From assembly GCF_011045095.1 (NCBI RefSeq), contig NZ_JAALDL010000002.1, positions 496,001 to 560,000 of the forward strand: 64,000 nt of DNA. Direction: 5' to 3'. The stretch is from Grimontia sedimenti (GTDB taxonomy: Bacteria > Pseudomonadota > Gammaproteobacteria > Enterobacterales > Vibrionaceae). The notes beneath the pieces were generated by a model, which did no database searches, was not told the origin of the DNA, and saw only the letters and a program-made list of their open reading frames with translations. Shown piece after piece: positions 27,942 through 37,412 of this stretch (within the stretch, counting starts at the first letter, position 1; the number at the start of each line of letters is the position of its first letter). Both the position numbers and the translations under genes were made by a program.

Positions 27942-28439
27942 CTATTGCCCCGTTTCCAGGTGGATAAGATAAAGGCGCGTATCAAATTCCAACTGGTGGT
28001 AATCCGGCTCCATATGGCAACAAAGCTGATAGAAGGCTTTATTGTGGTCTTTCTCTTTCAAGTGAGCCAGCTCATGAACCACCAGCATACGAAGGAAAGG
28101 CTCCGGCGCGTCCTTGAACATCGATGCTATGCGGATTTCATTCTTGGCTTTCAACTTGCCGCCATGCGCCCGTGACACAAAGCTGTGAAGCCCAAGTGCA
28201 TTGTTCACGACATGGATTTTGCCGTCGTACGCCACTTTGCTGATCGGCGACGACTTCTTGAGATATTGGTTTTTTATCTCCTGCACGTAATCATAAAGCG
28301 CTTTTTCAGACTTGATGTTGTGTTTGTTTGGGTAGCGCTGTTCCAGCCACGCGCCGAGTTTGCCGGTTTCAATCAGGCGGGAAACTTGTTCAATAAGGTT
28401 TTCTGGGTAACCACCCAAATAACGAAGTGCAGGGTTCAT
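27942..28439 (-). CDS. ygjP: YgjP-like M48-type metallopeptidase (DUF45)
   Basis: 165 aa from MNPALRYLGGYPENL. The zinc-binding HExxH is in VVHELAHLKEKDH (near residue 121), with the third ligand probably in the following CCHMEPDYHQLE. KIHVVNNALGLHSFVSR and GKLKAKNEIRI are typical of YgjP/DUF45 proteins, small cytoplasmic peptidases of poorly known role. The frame stays open to 28583, but that part translates a MITE-like element, so I place the start at 28439; the ribosome site is weak. Transcribed alone. Confidence 0.8.
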   Translation of the reverse strand: MNPALRYLGGYPENLIEQVSRLIETGKLGAWLEQRYPNKHNIKSEKALYDYVQEIKNQYLKKSSPISKVAYDGKIHVVNNALGLHSFVSRAHGGKLKAKNEIRIASMFKDAPEPFLRMLVVHELAHLKEKDHNKAFYQLCCHMEPDYHQLEFDTRLYLIHLETGQ

Positions 28440-28478
28440 GCTTTTAGGGTCTATCGACTTTAGGTACTGCGCAGAGTA

Positions 28479-28744
28479 TATACCCAAATAACCTGAAGAT
28501 GCAGGATTCAGCGAGTTTGACTGGCGTTGTGATCGCGGCGTTCCTTTGTAGGTGTAGTCACCTCCATCAAAAAGGAACAACAACGAGCACGACGTCAGTC
28601 AACTCGCCCGGAGGGAGGGCCTCAATGCGCCCACTTCTTCGTTAAATTCCACGGAAACAGAACGACTATTCCTCGCGAAATTTACCTCGAATTGAACGCA
28701 TTGATGACCTCTGAATGCGAGCATCTTCAGGTTGTTTGGGTATA
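28479..28744. mobile_element. MITE-like element with 24-bp terminal inverted repeats
   Basis: TATACCCAAATAACCTGAAG at 28479 continues to GATGC at 28502. It faces its inverted copy at 28721-28744 (GCATCTTCAGGTTGTTTGGG, then TATA), one mismatch in 24. Inside are nested palindromes (GAGTTTGACTG with CAGTCAACTC, GTTCCTTT with AAAGGAAC). It has no transposase. Similar TIR-like sequences are common interspersed repeats in Vibrionaceae. It fills the gap between ygjP and lacI, ending 8 bases from the lacI stop. Confidence 0.8.
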
Positions 28745-28752
28745 CACCGATA

Positions 28753-29805
28753 TCAAGTGCGCGTCTTTTGCGTTGAACCACGCACCACCGCCTCGCATGG
28801 CAAGGTAATAGATTGTGGCGGCAAATGCGGATCAGCGATGTGTTCGAACAAGGCATCAATGGTGCTTTGGATCATCTGCTCATTCGGCTGACGAATCGTG
28901 GAAAGGTTGTAGGAGCGGCTTTTCGCAAGACGAATATCATCGACGCCAACAACACCAATATCTTCTGGCACGGTCAAGCCGAGTTCATAGCGTAATGCAT
29001 CCATCCCACCACAGGCCATGATGTCATCAGCATAAAACAGCGCGTCTGGCTTTTCTGTGTGTTGGAAGATACGTAAGGTGGCATCGTAGCCGGCGTCGTA
29101 GCTGAACTCACCGCCTTCCACGACTTGCCATTGGTTGCAGCCACGCTCCATCAAACGGCTAATAAAACCGCGTTGGCGATCAATCGTCGCAGAAGTACCG
29201 ATGGGGCCTGCCACAAACGCGGGCTTGGTGTAGCCAGCATCGAGCAGCATATCTGCCGCCATATTGCCTGCCAGCACATTGTCACAACTCACCACAGTGA
29301 CACTGTTTTCACTCGAATCACGACCAAAAATAACTGCTGGTGTATTCTGGGAATGGCAGGCATCAACAAGCTCTTGCGGCAGCGATGCCGACGTGATGAT
29401 AAGACCGTCTACGTTGTATTCCATCACCAGCTCGACGGCTTCCTGAATATCCATGTCACCATCGACGTGGATAAGAAGGCTATGGCAGTTACGCTTTTGG
29501 ATTTCAGTGGTAAAGCGGGAAAGAATGGGCAGATAAAACGGATTGTTGAAGTCGGTCAACAAAATGCCGACAAGACTTGAGCGGGATTTAATCCCCCTCG
29601 CCAAGCGGTTGGGTTTGTAGTTTAACGACGCTGCCGCTTTAAAGACTTTTTCTCGCAGTGGTCTGGAAATACTCGCATCAGGATTAAACGCGCGGGAGAC
29701 CGCAGAGACAGAAACACCTGCCGCTTCAGCCACTTCTACGACAGTGACTTTACGTTTTTTCTGAATCTGTGTTGCTGCAACGGCAACATTGGTTTCTTTC
29801 GTCAT
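28753..29805 (-). CDS. LacI-family transcriptional regulator of the second inositol locus
   Basis: 350 aa. The N-terminal helix-turn-helix is VTVVEVAEAAGVSVSAVSRAFNP (about 20-42), followed by the hinge LNYKPNRLARGIKSRSS and a periplasmic-binding-protein-like sensor domain (VGILLTDFNNPFYLPIL to VGVVGVDDIRLAKS). AGGAAAG precedes the ATG. A 14-base palindrome at 29875 lies 70 bases upstream, and its exact reverse complement is before iolD at 34298. It therefore probably represses itself and the iolD operon, and perhaps the adjacent ABC transporter, until an inositol-type ligand binds. Confidence 0.9.
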   Translation of the reverse strand: MTKETNVAVAATQIQKKRKVTVVEVAEAAGVSVSAVSRAFNPDASISRPLREKVFKAAASLNYKPNRLARGIKSRSSLVGILLTDFNNPFYLPILSRFTTEIQKRNCHSLLIHVDGDMDIQEAVELVMEYNVDGLIITSASLPQELVDACHSQNTPAVIFGRDSSENSVTVVSCDNVLAGNMAADMLLDAGYTKPAFVAGPIGTSATIDRQRGFISRLMERGCNQWQVVEGGEFSYDAGYDATLRIFQHTEKPDALFYADDIMACGGMDALRYELGLTVPEDIGVVGVDDIRLAKSRSYNLSTIRQPNEQMIQSTIDALFEHIADPHLPPQSITLPCEAVVRGSTQKTRT

Positions 29806-29874
29806 ACGCTTTCCTGCTTACCATGTCGTTCCCTCGCCCTCAGCTATAGAGCCCCAGGCGCAACACCATAATAA

Positions 29875-29888
29875 TGAAAATGTTTTCA
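29875..29888. promoter_or_regulatory. LacI-type operator upstream of lacI
   Basis: TGAAAATGTTTTCA: 6-base arms around two central bases. It is the exact reverse complement of the site at 34298-34311. Confidence 0.78.
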
Positions 29889-29982
29889 GCCGCACAAGCT
29901 GGGCTGACGCCTTTTCATTAGAAATGACTAAAAGTGCTGGTCAGGTTCAGACAATTTCAAGTGAAGAAAGTCTGAAAAGAGC

Positions 29983-30012
29983 GCGCCCGGCGGAGGGTTG
30001 CCGGGCGCTTTT
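29983..30012. terminator. Terminator after the ABC transporter operon
   Basis: GCGCCCGGC and GCCGGGCGC form a 9-bp stem with an 8-base loop, just past the binding-protein stop. T tracts occur on both strands. Confidence 0.85.
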
Positions 30013-30017
30013 CATGG

Positions 30018-30986
30018 TTAGCGATATTCGCCAGCCAGTTTTTCTACCAACTCAACGTTCTCTTTAGTCACGAAACCTGGACCAGAGTTGATGTTGTTAG
30101 ATGGAGAGATACCGTAACGGTTGTAAAGAGTTAGCACCATAACAGGCACATAACCTTGCAGGAATGGCTGCTGGTCGATCCCCCATTGGATGTGACCGTC
30201 TTTGATGCCCTGAGCAATTTCGCCGCTCAAGTCAAAGGTACCGAAGTAGATTTTGCCCAGCTGACGGCTCTTGTCCAACGCACGAATGGTTGGGTGAGCA
30301 GATGTTGGGCCCAGTGTCAGCACGGCTTCAGTATCTGGGTTCGCACGCAGGTAAGCAGATACTTTCTTCTCGATGCCTGTTGGATCCTGGCCCACATCGA
30401 TCATCTGGCTGCCAAGCTCCACACCCAGTGCATCAGCAAAACCCTGACAACGCTCTACAGAAGCTGGGTTGGTGATGTAGTGGTTAACACAGACAAAGCT
30501 TTTCACACCGTCTTTTTTAGCGCGTTTACCTGCACCATAACCCGCATCATATTCTGGTTGTCCAACGTGGAGGATCGCACCCACGTCTTCACTTTGCTGG
30601 TGAGTACCCGAGTTGATGGTGACAACAGGAATACCTTTTTTCTTCGCTTTTTCCAGTGGACCTTTCAGCACTTCATAGTCCGCGATGGTGGTGATAATAC
30701 CGTCAGGATTGGAAGCAACAGCCTGCTCGATGATGCGAGCCATATCAGCCAAGTCGCCGGTAGTAGGGTTACGGTATTCCACTTCTACATTGAGCTGTTC
30801 GCCCGCTGTACCAATCGCATTCTTGATGGTGTTCCACCAAGAATCTGAGTCCGGTGCGTGGCTGATCAGGACAAAACGCTCACCATCAGCGAGTGCAGTA
30901 CCTGGCAGCATTGCGGCCAAACTGGCTGCTATTGCTAACACAAGGACGGACGCTCTCTTTGCTACAGATTTAAGTAGGGTATTCAT
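30018..30986 (-). CDS. Periplasmic sugar/inositol-binding protein of ABC importer
   Basis: 322 aa. A Sec signal (KSVAKRASVLVLAIAASLAAMLPGTALA, cleavage about residue 33) precedes a Peripla_BP_4 domain (FVLISHAPDSDSWWNTIKNAIG, DGIITTIADYEVLKGPL, FGTFDLSGEIAQGI, WGIDQQPFLQGY). It captures a sugar or cyclitol in the periplasm for the permease and ATPase encoded just upstream. The ATG at 30986 follows GGAGACACCGG, so the longer frame to 31046 is rejected. Co-location with inositol enzymes suggests an inositol-type ligand. Confidence 0.88.
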   Translation of the reverse strand: MNTLLKSVAKRASVLVLAIAASLAAMLPGTALADGERFVLISHAPDSDSWWNTIKNAIGTAGEQLNVEVEYRNPTTGDLADMARIIEQAVASNPDGIITTIADYEVLKGPLEKAKKKGIPVVTINSGTHQQSEDVGAILHVGQPEYDAGYGAGKRAKKDGVKSFVCVNHYITNPASVERCQGFADALGVELGSQMIDVGQDPTGIEKKVSAYLRANPDTEAVLTLGPTSAHPTIRALDKSRQLGKIYFGTFDLSGEIAQGIKDGHIQWGIDQQPFLQGYVPVMVLTLYNRYGISPSNNINSGPGFVTKENVELVEKLAGEYR

Positions 30987-31100
30987 CCGGTGTCTCCAAA
31001 TTATATTAATTATTGTATCCATGGGGCGAGCTGTACAGCTGCCCACCCGGTTACAGCTAAGGGTTGGGCAGCGAACTGCCCCGTCACGTTTACTAAAAGC

Positions 31101-31913
31101 CTAATCCGCAGTGGCAGCATCTGCCCGCTGGAATTCAGCCAATTCTGCTTCGAGTGATTCCAGCTCTTGTCCGCCAGCCATCATCTCGAGGATTTCTTCA
31201 CGGGTAACATCTTTCTTCAACCAAGTCCCCAGACTCTTACCGCGGTTCAGCAGCGTGAAACGGTCAGCGATGGGATAAGCATGGTGAACATTGTGCGTAA
31301 TCAAGATCACGGCAAGGCCTTTGCCGCGCGCCCTTGCCACCACTTTGAGCACGTTGGCAGACTGCTTTACACCCAGTGCTGCGGTTGGCTCATCGAGGAT
31401 CAGCACTTTCGCACCGAAGTGAATGGCACGCGCAATCGCCAGACACTGACGCTCACCGCCCGACATAGTGCCGATAGGGTGCTCAGGGTCACGCACGTCG
31501 ATCCCCATGTCCTTCATACCTTCCTTCGCAATTTCGTTGGCATTTTTGGTATCAAACACTTCAAAGGGGCCAATTTTCTTGGTCAGCTCGCGACCCATGA
31601 AGAAGTTACGGGTAACACTCATTAAAGGAACCAGCGCAAGGTCTTGATAAACCGTCGCAATACCCGCATCAAGCGCATCACGTGGTGATTCGAAGGTGGT
31701 TGGCTTACCGTTCATCAGGAATTCACCTTCTGACGGTTTGTGTACGCCTGCCAGGGTTTTAATCAGGGTGGATTTACCTGCACCGTTGTCACCCAACAGA
31801 CAGTGCACCTCACCCATCTTCACCTGCATATCGATATCTTTCAGAGCAATCACCGAACCGAAGTAACGGCTTACTTTTTTCAGTTCGAGGATAAAATTGT
31901 CGTTCTCTGCCAT
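31101..31913 (-). CDS. Sugar ABC importer ATPase, single nucleotide-binding domain
   Basis: 270 aa: Walker [15 protein letters not shown] (near residue 41), Q-loop in [12 protein letters not shown], signature [15 protein letters not shown] (near 152), Walker [13 protein letters not shown] and the H-loop ILITHNVHH. Unlike RbsA/MglA-type ATPases with two fused domains it has only one, like FrcA of the fructose importer, so it would act as a homodimer. Operon order is isomerase, permease, ATPase, binding protein. Confidence 0.9.
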   Translation of the reverse strand: MAENDNFILELKKVSRYFGSVIALKDIDMQVKMGEVHCLLGDNGAGKSTLIKTLAGVHKPSEGEFLMNGKPTTFESPRDALDAGIATVYQDLALVPLMSVTRNFFMGRELTKKIGPFEVFDTKNANEIAKEGMKDMGIDVRDPEHPIGTMSGGERQCLAIARAIHFGAKVLILDEPTAALGVKQSANVLKVVARARGKGLAVILITHNVHHAYPIADRFTLLNRGKSLGTWLKKDVTREEILEMMAGGQELESLEAELAEFQRADAATAD

Positions 31914-31948
31914 TGTCTTTCTCCTGAATTCCGTTTCCTGATCCGCCT

Positions 31949-33082
31949 TTAGCGGGCGCTCGTGACTTTCTTGCGGATGAAGTTGTTAAACAGCACCGCG
32001 ATAAGAAGCATCACGCCGAGGAATACGCGGAACCAGTCAGAATCCACGCCTGTAAAGAAGATACCCATCTGCACCACACCGAAAATCAATGCGCCGAAGA
32101 AAGCCCCAATGACCGAGCCATAACCACCAGTCAGCAGTGCGCCACCGATAACCGCCGCGATAATGGCTTCGAATTCTTTCAACAGACCACGGTCAGCTGC
32201 CGCGGAGCCAAACTCCAACACCTGACAAGCGGCGAATACCGTTGCGCAGAATGCGGTGAACATGAACAGCAGGATTTTCACGCGGTCAGTCGGTACACCC
32301 ACATTTTTCGCCGCGTTGGCATCACCACCAGAAGCGAAAATCCAGTTACCGAAACGGGTACGCAGCAGCACGAAGGAACACACCGCTGTCAGCAAGAACC
32401 ACCACACCACGACCATTGGAATACCGGTTACCACTGGTGTACCGTCGGAGTAGGTTTCAATCCAACCTGCGCTACCAAGCCAGTTAAAGAGCCCTGTCCC
32501 TATCTTGCCGCCAAACATGGCAGCCAACCAGTCACCTTCTGCCAGATTACCTACGCCAGAAATGATGGTTTTGTTGGTCAGCGCAATCGACAGAGCGATT
32601 GTCAGACCACGCAGAATGAAGAGGAATGCGAGGGAAACAATGAAAGAAGGGAGCCCGGTGCGAACCACGATGTAGCCATTGATAAAGCCCACGGCCATCG
32701 CGCCAACAAAGGCAAATAGGATTGCCGCCCAGACTGGCCAACCCCAATATACGGCAGGGATAGCAATCATCATCCCGGCAAAGCCAATCATTGAGCCAAT
32801 GGAAAGGTCGAATTCGCCGGCGATCATCAGCAGACATGCACCGACAGCGATAATACCGAGCTGCGCTGACACCACCGTCCAGTTGACGACACCATCAGCG
32901 TTGAACATGCCTGAGTCCCAGGCGACGAGTGCGAAGAACGCGAATACCAGAATGGCACCGGATACAGAACCCAGTTCCGGGCGGGATAACATACGATTGA
33001 GCGTTGAAACTTTGCGAACCCGCTCATCTCCCGGTGCGAGCGGTTTTGAATCTGTCCCTGATTCGGCTTCTTTTACCGACAT
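31949..33082 (-). CDS. Sugar ABC importer permease (RbsC/FrcC-like)
   Basis: 377 aa with about ten membrane segments (from [16 protein letters not shown] to [16 protein letters not shown]). It has the BPD_transp_2 motifs [46 protein letters not shown] and [27 protein letters not shown]. The ATG at 33082 has GGAGG directly upstream, preferred over an in-frame TTG at 33094. It forms the inner-membrane channel with the adjacent ATPase. Confidence 0.91.
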   Translation of the reverse strand: MSVKEAESGTDSKPLAPGDERVRKVSTLNRMLSRPELGSVSGAILVFAFFALVAWDSGMFNADGVVNWTVVSAQLGIIAVGACLLMIAGEFDLSIGSMIGFAGMMIAIPAVYWGWPVWAAILFAFVGAMAVGFINGYIVVRTGLPSFIVSLAFLFILRGLTIALSIALTNKTIISGVGNLAEGDWLAAMFGGKIGTGLFNWLGSAGWIETYSDGTPVVTGIPMVVVWWFLLTAVCSFVLLRTRFGNWIFASGGDANAAKNVGVPTDRVKILLFMFTAFCATVFAACQVLEFGSAAADRGLLKEFEAIIAAVIGGALLTGGYGSVIGAFFGALIFGVVQMGIFFTGVDSDWFRVFLGVMLLIAVLFNNFIRKKVTSAR

Positions 33083-33156
33083 ACTTGCCTCCAAATTCCT
33101 TGCTGTACTCGAGCTTTCGCCCGACTCCTTGCTGCCGGATGGCAGCTTTCTTGCAT

Positions 33157-34056
33157 TTAAGCAACTTTCGCGATCACTGCTTTCTCAATGAAAGCTCTGC
33201 TCTTTTCGGCATCAGTTTTCGCATCGCTTTTCGCTGCCGGGTCAGTGTCCTGCTCAACCGTGACCCAACCGTTAAAGTCGATCTCGATAAGTGTTTGTCT
33301 TACCTCGTCGAAATCGACACAACCCTGCCCTAACGGACAAAAAATGTTATTCCCTATTGCAGTATAGAAATCCGTGCCAGCCTTGACGGATACCGCATGC
33401 ACGTCGGCGTTAATATCTTTGAAATGCAGGTATTTAACGCGATCTCTGTAGGTGCGGAGCACTTCACTCGGGTCCATGCCTGCATAGACGCAGTGACCGG
33501 TATCCACACACAACGACATCAGCTCTGGCGGCAGGTCACGCATGGCTTTATCCAGCTCGTCGCGGTACTCAATGTAAGTGCCAGCATGGGCATGAAGCGT
33601 TGGCGTAATGCCATATTCCGCACACACAGTGCCAACACCACGCAGCGTTTCCATCATCTCCGCCCACTGCTCATCATTCAGACGTGTTGCCGTTTCTACC
33701 TGACCCGCCTGATCGGTGCGCGGTGATGAAACGTGGTCAATCACCACCAGAAAATCTGCGCCCTGCTCTTTCAGGATTTGGCAAGTCACTCGCGTTTTCT
33801 CCAAAATCGCATCGCGTTCTTCCGGCTTGTGCAAATGCACGAACAACGTCCCCGCAATCAAACCCAATGAACGTACTGACAATGCCTCGTTGAGTGCAGC
33901 TTTATCGGTCGGCAGGTAACCCAACGGTCCCAGCTCAGTTGCCCCGTACCCAGCACCAGCAATCTCATCCAATACGGTTTGCCATGTTGGGTTTGCCGGG
34001 TTGTCAGCAAACTCAATTCCCCATGAGCATGGTGCGTTGGCTATTTTCAGTTCCAA
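33157..34056 (-). CDS. IolE-like sugar isomerase/dehydratase, locus B
   Basis: 299-aa xylose-isomerase-like TIM barrel: IANAPCSWGIEFADNP at the start, HAHAGTYIEYRDELD, LCVDTGHCVYAGMDP, YLHFKDIN and WVTVEQDTDP near the end give a complete metal-binding set. It most resembles IolE/IolI proteins and would act on an inosose in locus B. I take the TTG at 34056 (MELKIANAPCSWG) because AAGGAGA lies 7-8 bases upstream; the longer frame to 34077 lacks a site. First gene of the transporter operon, divergent from iolD. Dehydratase versus epimerase cannot be decided from sequence alone. Confidence 0.82.
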   Translation of the reverse strand: MELKIANAPCSWGIEFADNPANPTWQTVLDEIAGAGYGATELGPLGYLPTDKAALNEALSVRSLGLIAGTLFVHLHKPEERDAILEKTRVTCQILKEQGADFLVVIDHVSSPRTDQAGQVETATRLNDEQWAEMMETLRGVGTVCAEYGITPTLHAHAGTYIEYRDELDKAMRDLPPELMSLCVDTGHCVYAGMDPSEVLRTYRDRVKYLHFKDINADVHAVSVKAGTDFYTAIGNNIFCPLGQGCVDFDEVRQTLIEIDFNGWVTVEQDTDPAAKSDAKTDAEKSRAFIEKAVIAKVA

Positions 34057-34174
34057 GGCAATGTCTCCTTGATTCAATGTTCCATCCCTGTTTAACGCTC
34101 CGCGGCTAAACCCGTTTCAAACGCCAAACGATTTACCCTTTCGATAATTAAACTTTCCGTTAACACTTTTTAAA

Positions 34175-34203
34175 CATTTATGGTAATGATTTCACTTTGT
34201 CAA
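34175..34203 (-). promoter_or_regulatory. Putative sigma-70 promoter of the IolE-like/ABC operon
   Basis: On the minus strand TTGACA, exactly 17 bases, then TAAATG, about 120 bases before the TTG start. The -35 hexamer is perfect; the -10 is weak, as expected for a regulated promoter. Confidence 0.55.
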
Positions 34204-34297
34204 ACCAAACAGCGTCTCAAAAGTGGGCTTTTTGCGGGTGATTGGTGTTATAGAATGAAAAATGAGCGCTAAATCTGATTTTTTAGCTTTCACCATT

Positions 34298-34311
34298 TGA
34301 AAACATTTTCA
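34298..34311. promoter_or_regulatory. LacI-type operator upstream of iolD
   Basis: TGAAAACATTTTCA, exact reverse complement of the site at lacI (29875-29888), 52 bases before the iolD ATG. It lies in the divergent region shared with the ABC operon. Confidence 0.8.
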
Positions 34312-34362
34312 TTACATGACTACTATTTCATCAAACAAGGAAAATTATTGGAGATAGCAAGG

Positions 34363-36216
34363 ATGGGAACCATAAGGCTAACTACTGCTCAGGCGTTGGT
34401 GCGCTACCTCGCCGCACAGCAAATCGAGATTGATGGGAAGGTTGAGTCATTGTTTGGCTGCGCCTTTGCGATATTTGGCCATGGTAACGTGACCTGTCTG
34501 GGGCAACAGCTGTATGAAAACCAGTCTGTCTTCCCTACATGGCGGGGGCAAAACGAGCAATCCATGGCGCTGGCTGCAGTGGCCTATGCCCGTGCTCACA
34601 AGCGCCAGCGCATCGGTATTGCCACCTCGTCTGTAGGCCCTGGCGCAGCAAACATGGTGACAGCGGCAGGCGTTGCACACACCAACCGACTGCCCTTGCT
34701 TTTGCTTTGCGGCGATACATTCCAGTCCCGCTTACCTGACCCAGTGCTTCAGCAAACGGAACACTTTGCTAATCCTTCACTGACTGTGAATGACGCCTTC
34801 AAATCCGTTACCCGCTTCTGGGATCGCATCAATGCGCCGTCGCAACTGACTGTCGCATTGCCTCAAGCGATTGCGACCATGCTAGACCCCGCCGACTGTG
34901 GCCCCGCGATGATTGCCCTTCCGCAAGATGTGCAAGGTCAAGCATGGGATTTCCCTGAAAGCTTCTTCGAACCCAAAGTTCACCGTATCCGTCGTCCACA
35001 GCCAGAAGAAGTGGATTTAGACGCAGCCGTTGAAGCACTGAAAACTGCCAAGAAGCCGCTGATCATTGCTGGCGGCGGCGTGTTCTATTCCGGTGCACGT
35101 GACGCCTTGATTCGCTTTGCCGAGAAACACCAAATCCCGGTAGTGGAAACCATCGCAGGCCGTACCTTGTTGCCAGACGATCATCCACTGAATTGCGGCC
35201 CGATTGGCACAACGGGATCAGACAGTGCCAACCACATGTGTAATGACGCGGATTTAGTGCTCGCCATTGGTACCCGTTTACAGGACTTCACCACAGGTTC
35301 ATGGACACTGTTCCGAGACCCAGGCATGAAACTTATCAGCATTAACGCTGGCCGTTTTGATGCTAACAAGCACATGGCGCAATCCATTATCGCAGACGCA
35401 AAAGACACCATTGAGCCGCTTGATGCCAAGCTGGGTGATTGGACGACGGATGCTGCATGGGTTGAAAAAGGTAAGGCTGAAAAAGCAGCGTGGACAGATA
35501 TCGTCAACGGCCGCACGGCATTTGCGGAGACAACCTTGCCTTCATACGCGCAGGTCGTTGGTAAGGTGAACGGCCTCATCAATGAGGGCGACCGCGTTAT
35601 CACTGCCGCAGGCGGCTTACCTGCCGAAATCAACATGAACTGGCAGGCGACCTATCCGTATTCGCTGGATGTGGAATTCGGTTTCTCCTGCATGGGCTAC
35701 GAAGTCGCTGCCGGCTGGGGCAACAAGATTGCCAGACCAGACCATGAATCTATTGTGATGGTCGGTGATGGTTCGTATCTGATGATGAATTCCGACATCT
35801 ACAGCTCTGTACTGACCGGGCACAAGATGATTGTGGTGGTTTGTGATAACGGCGGTTTCGCAGTGATCCGCAAGCTGCAAACCAACACAGGTAACACCGC
35901 TTTCAACAACCAGTTGGAAGACTGCACCACAGAGCGTGATTACGACCTGCCGCGCGTAGATTTTGTCAGTCATGCAAAAGGCTTGGGCGCACATGCAGAG
36001 AAAGTCACCAGCTTGGGCGACTTTGATGCCGCTTTCGAACGTGCCAAAGCCGCAGATCGCACCTATGTATTGGTCGTCGACATCGACGATACCAAGTGGT
36101 CGTCTTGTGATGCCTGGTGGGAAGTCGGTCTGTCAGAAGTCTCTGACGATCCAAATATCATCGAAGCCCGGGATAACTGGGAACAGGGACGTGTTAATCA
36201 GCGTCGTGGCGTGTAA
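34363..36216 (+). CDS. iolD: 3D-(3,5/4)-trihydroxycyclohexane-1,2-dione hydrolase
   Basis: 617-aa thiamine-diphosphate enzyme that opens the ring of the diketone made by IolE-type dehydratases. It has the three TPP-enzyme domains: N-terminal (ALVRYLAAQQIEIDGK; GQNEQSMALAAVAYARAH with the catalytic Glu), central (KPLIIAGGGVFYSGA) and C-terminal with the TPP/Mg motif GDGSYLMMNSDIYSS to DNGGF (near residue 467). The ATG at 34363 is preceded by GGAGAT at 7 bases; the frame opens earlier at a TTG, but that overlaps the operator. First gene of an operon of six. No second iolD lies in the window, though locus A may have one beyond base 1. Confidence 0.93.
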   Translation: MGTIRLTTAQALVRYLAAQQIEIDGKVESLFGCAFAIFGHGNVTCLGQQLYENQSVFPTWRGQNEQSMALAAVAYARAHKRQRIGIATSSVGPGAANMVTAAGVAHTNRLPLLLLCGDTFQSRLPDPVLQQTEHFANPSLTVNDAFKSVTRFWDRINAPSQLTVALPQAIATMLDPADCGPAMIALPQDVQGQAWDFPESFFEPKVHRIRRPQPEEVDLDAAVEALKTAKKPLIIAGGGVFYSGARDALIRFAEKHQIPVVETIAGRTLLPDDHPLNCGPIGTTGSDSANHMCNDADLVLAIGTRLQDFTTGSWTLFRDPGMKLISINAGRFDANKHMAQSIIADAKDTIEPLDAKLGDWTTDAAWVEKGKAEKAAWTDIVNGRTAFAETTLPSYAQVVGKVNGLINEGDRVITAAGGLPAEINMNWQATYPYSLDVEFGFSCMGYEVAAGWGNKIARPDHESIVMVGDGSYLMMNSDIYSSVLTGHKMIVVVCDNGGFAVIRKLQTNTGNTAFNNQLEDCTTERDYDLPRVDFVSHAKGLGAHAEKVTSLGDFDAAFERAKAADRTYVLVVDIDDTKWSSCDAWWEVGLSEVSDDPNIIEARDNWEQGRVNQRRGV

Positions 36217-36236
36217 TAACAACAAGGAGAACACGC

Positions 36237-37412
36237 ATGTTTAACGAAGAATTCCAGCTAGATGCACCGATCCGTTGGGGAATGGTTGGCGGCGGCCGCG
36301 GCAGTGAGATTGGTTACTCGCACCGCGCTGCTGCCCAGCGTGACCGTCTGTTTACCTTTGTTGCAGCAGCACTGGATTTGGATGCAGAACGTGGACGCGA
36401 CTTCGGGACCAAGCTGGGTCTTGTTCCCGAGCGCTGCTATCCCGACTACAAAACCCTGTTTGCAGAAGAAGCCAAGCGTGAAGATGGGATTCAAGCTGTT
36501 TCTATCGCCACGCCGAACTCTACCCACTATGAAATTGCCAAAGCGGCGCTGGAAGCAGGTTTGCACGTCATTTGTGAAAAGCCCGCCACCATTCACGTTG
36601 AAGATGCACTTGAACTGAAAGCCTTGGCAGAAAAGCAAAACAAGATGCTGGCGGTGATGTACGGCTACACCGGATTCCAGATGGTGCATCAGGCGCGCGA
36701 AATGGTACGTCGCGGTGACATCGGCGCCGTGCGTGTTATTCAGATGTCTTTCGCCCACGGTTTCCACAACACCGAGATTGAGAAAAACAGCCCGGGCGCA
36801 AAATGGCGCATGAACCCAGAGGTGTCCGGACCAAGTTTCATTATTGGCGATTGCGGCACGCATCCGTTTTACATGGCCGGCATGATCACGGGGCTGAAAG
36901 TGAAGTCCCTGATGTGTTCACGCCAGAGCTTTATCGAATCCCGCGCGCCATTGGAAGACAACGCTCATGTGGTGTTCCAGTTTGAAGGTGGAGCGGTCGG
37001 TACACTCTGGGCGAGCGCCATCAACAGCGGCTCAATGCATCAGCAGAAAGTCCGCATTGTTGGCGAAAAAGCCAGCCTCGAATGGTGGGATGAATATCCA
37101 AACCAGCTTCGATATGAAGTTCAGGGAGAACCTGTCCGTATTCTTGAGCGTGGTATGGGCTATCTGCACAACGACGATCCTGGCGTTTCAGCCAATCGTC
37201 AAGGCGGTGGTCATGCTGAAGGTTTCTTCGAGTCCTGGGCAAACCTTTATCACCGCTACGCACTCGCGATTGATGCCTACAACCGCGATGACAAAGCCTT
37301 CCTTGAAAGTCATTGGTACCCAGATATCGACGGCGGTATCGATGGCGTGAAGATGGTGAATGCCTGTGTGAAATCGGCCGATAACGGTGCCGTTTGGGTG
37401 GACTATGACTGA
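36237..37412 (+). CDS. Gfo/Idh/MocA-family dehydrogenase 1, locus B
   Basis: 391 aa. Rossmann start IRWGMVGGGRGSEIGYSHRAAAQ, the EKP motif (LHVICEKPAT, near residue 115) and a C-terminal substrate domain with the conserved IIGDCGTHPFYMAG segment. It follows iolD by 20 bases with AAGGAGA upstream and overlaps the next gene by 8 bases. The family oxidises sugars and cyclitols with NAD(P); here it probably handles scyllo-, chiro- or modified inositols, as its length and motifs differ from the IolG at 11928. Its exact substrate is not readable. Confidence 0.85.
   Translation: MFNEEFQLDAPIRWGMVGGGRGSEIGYSHRAAAQRDRLFTFVAAALDLDAERGRDFGTKLGLVPERCYPDYKTLFAEEAKREDGIQAVSIATPNSTHYEIAKAALEAGLHVICEKPATIHVEDALELKALAEKQNKMLAVMYGYTGFQMVHQAREMVRRGDIGAVRVIQMSFAHGFHNTEIEKNSPGAKWRMNPEVSGPSFIIGDCGTHPFYMAGMITGLKVKSLMCSRQSFIESRAPLEDNAHVVFQFEGGAVGTLWASAINSGSMHQQKVRIVGEKASLEWWDEYPNQLRYEVQGEPVRILERGMGYLHNDDPGVSANRQGGGHAEGFFESWANLYHRYALAIDAYNRDDKAFLESHWYPDIDGGIDGVKMVNACVKSADNGAVWVDYD

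Noticed and set aside
28440-28583. Longer ygjP frame starting MLFLFDGGDY
   Set aside because: These codons translate the MITE-like element, and the family's N-terminus aligns from the ATG at 28439.
34297-34362. Longer iolD start at a TTG at 34297
   Set aside because: It would overlap the LacI-type operator, and the ATG at 34363 has a good GGAG site and matches the family's start.
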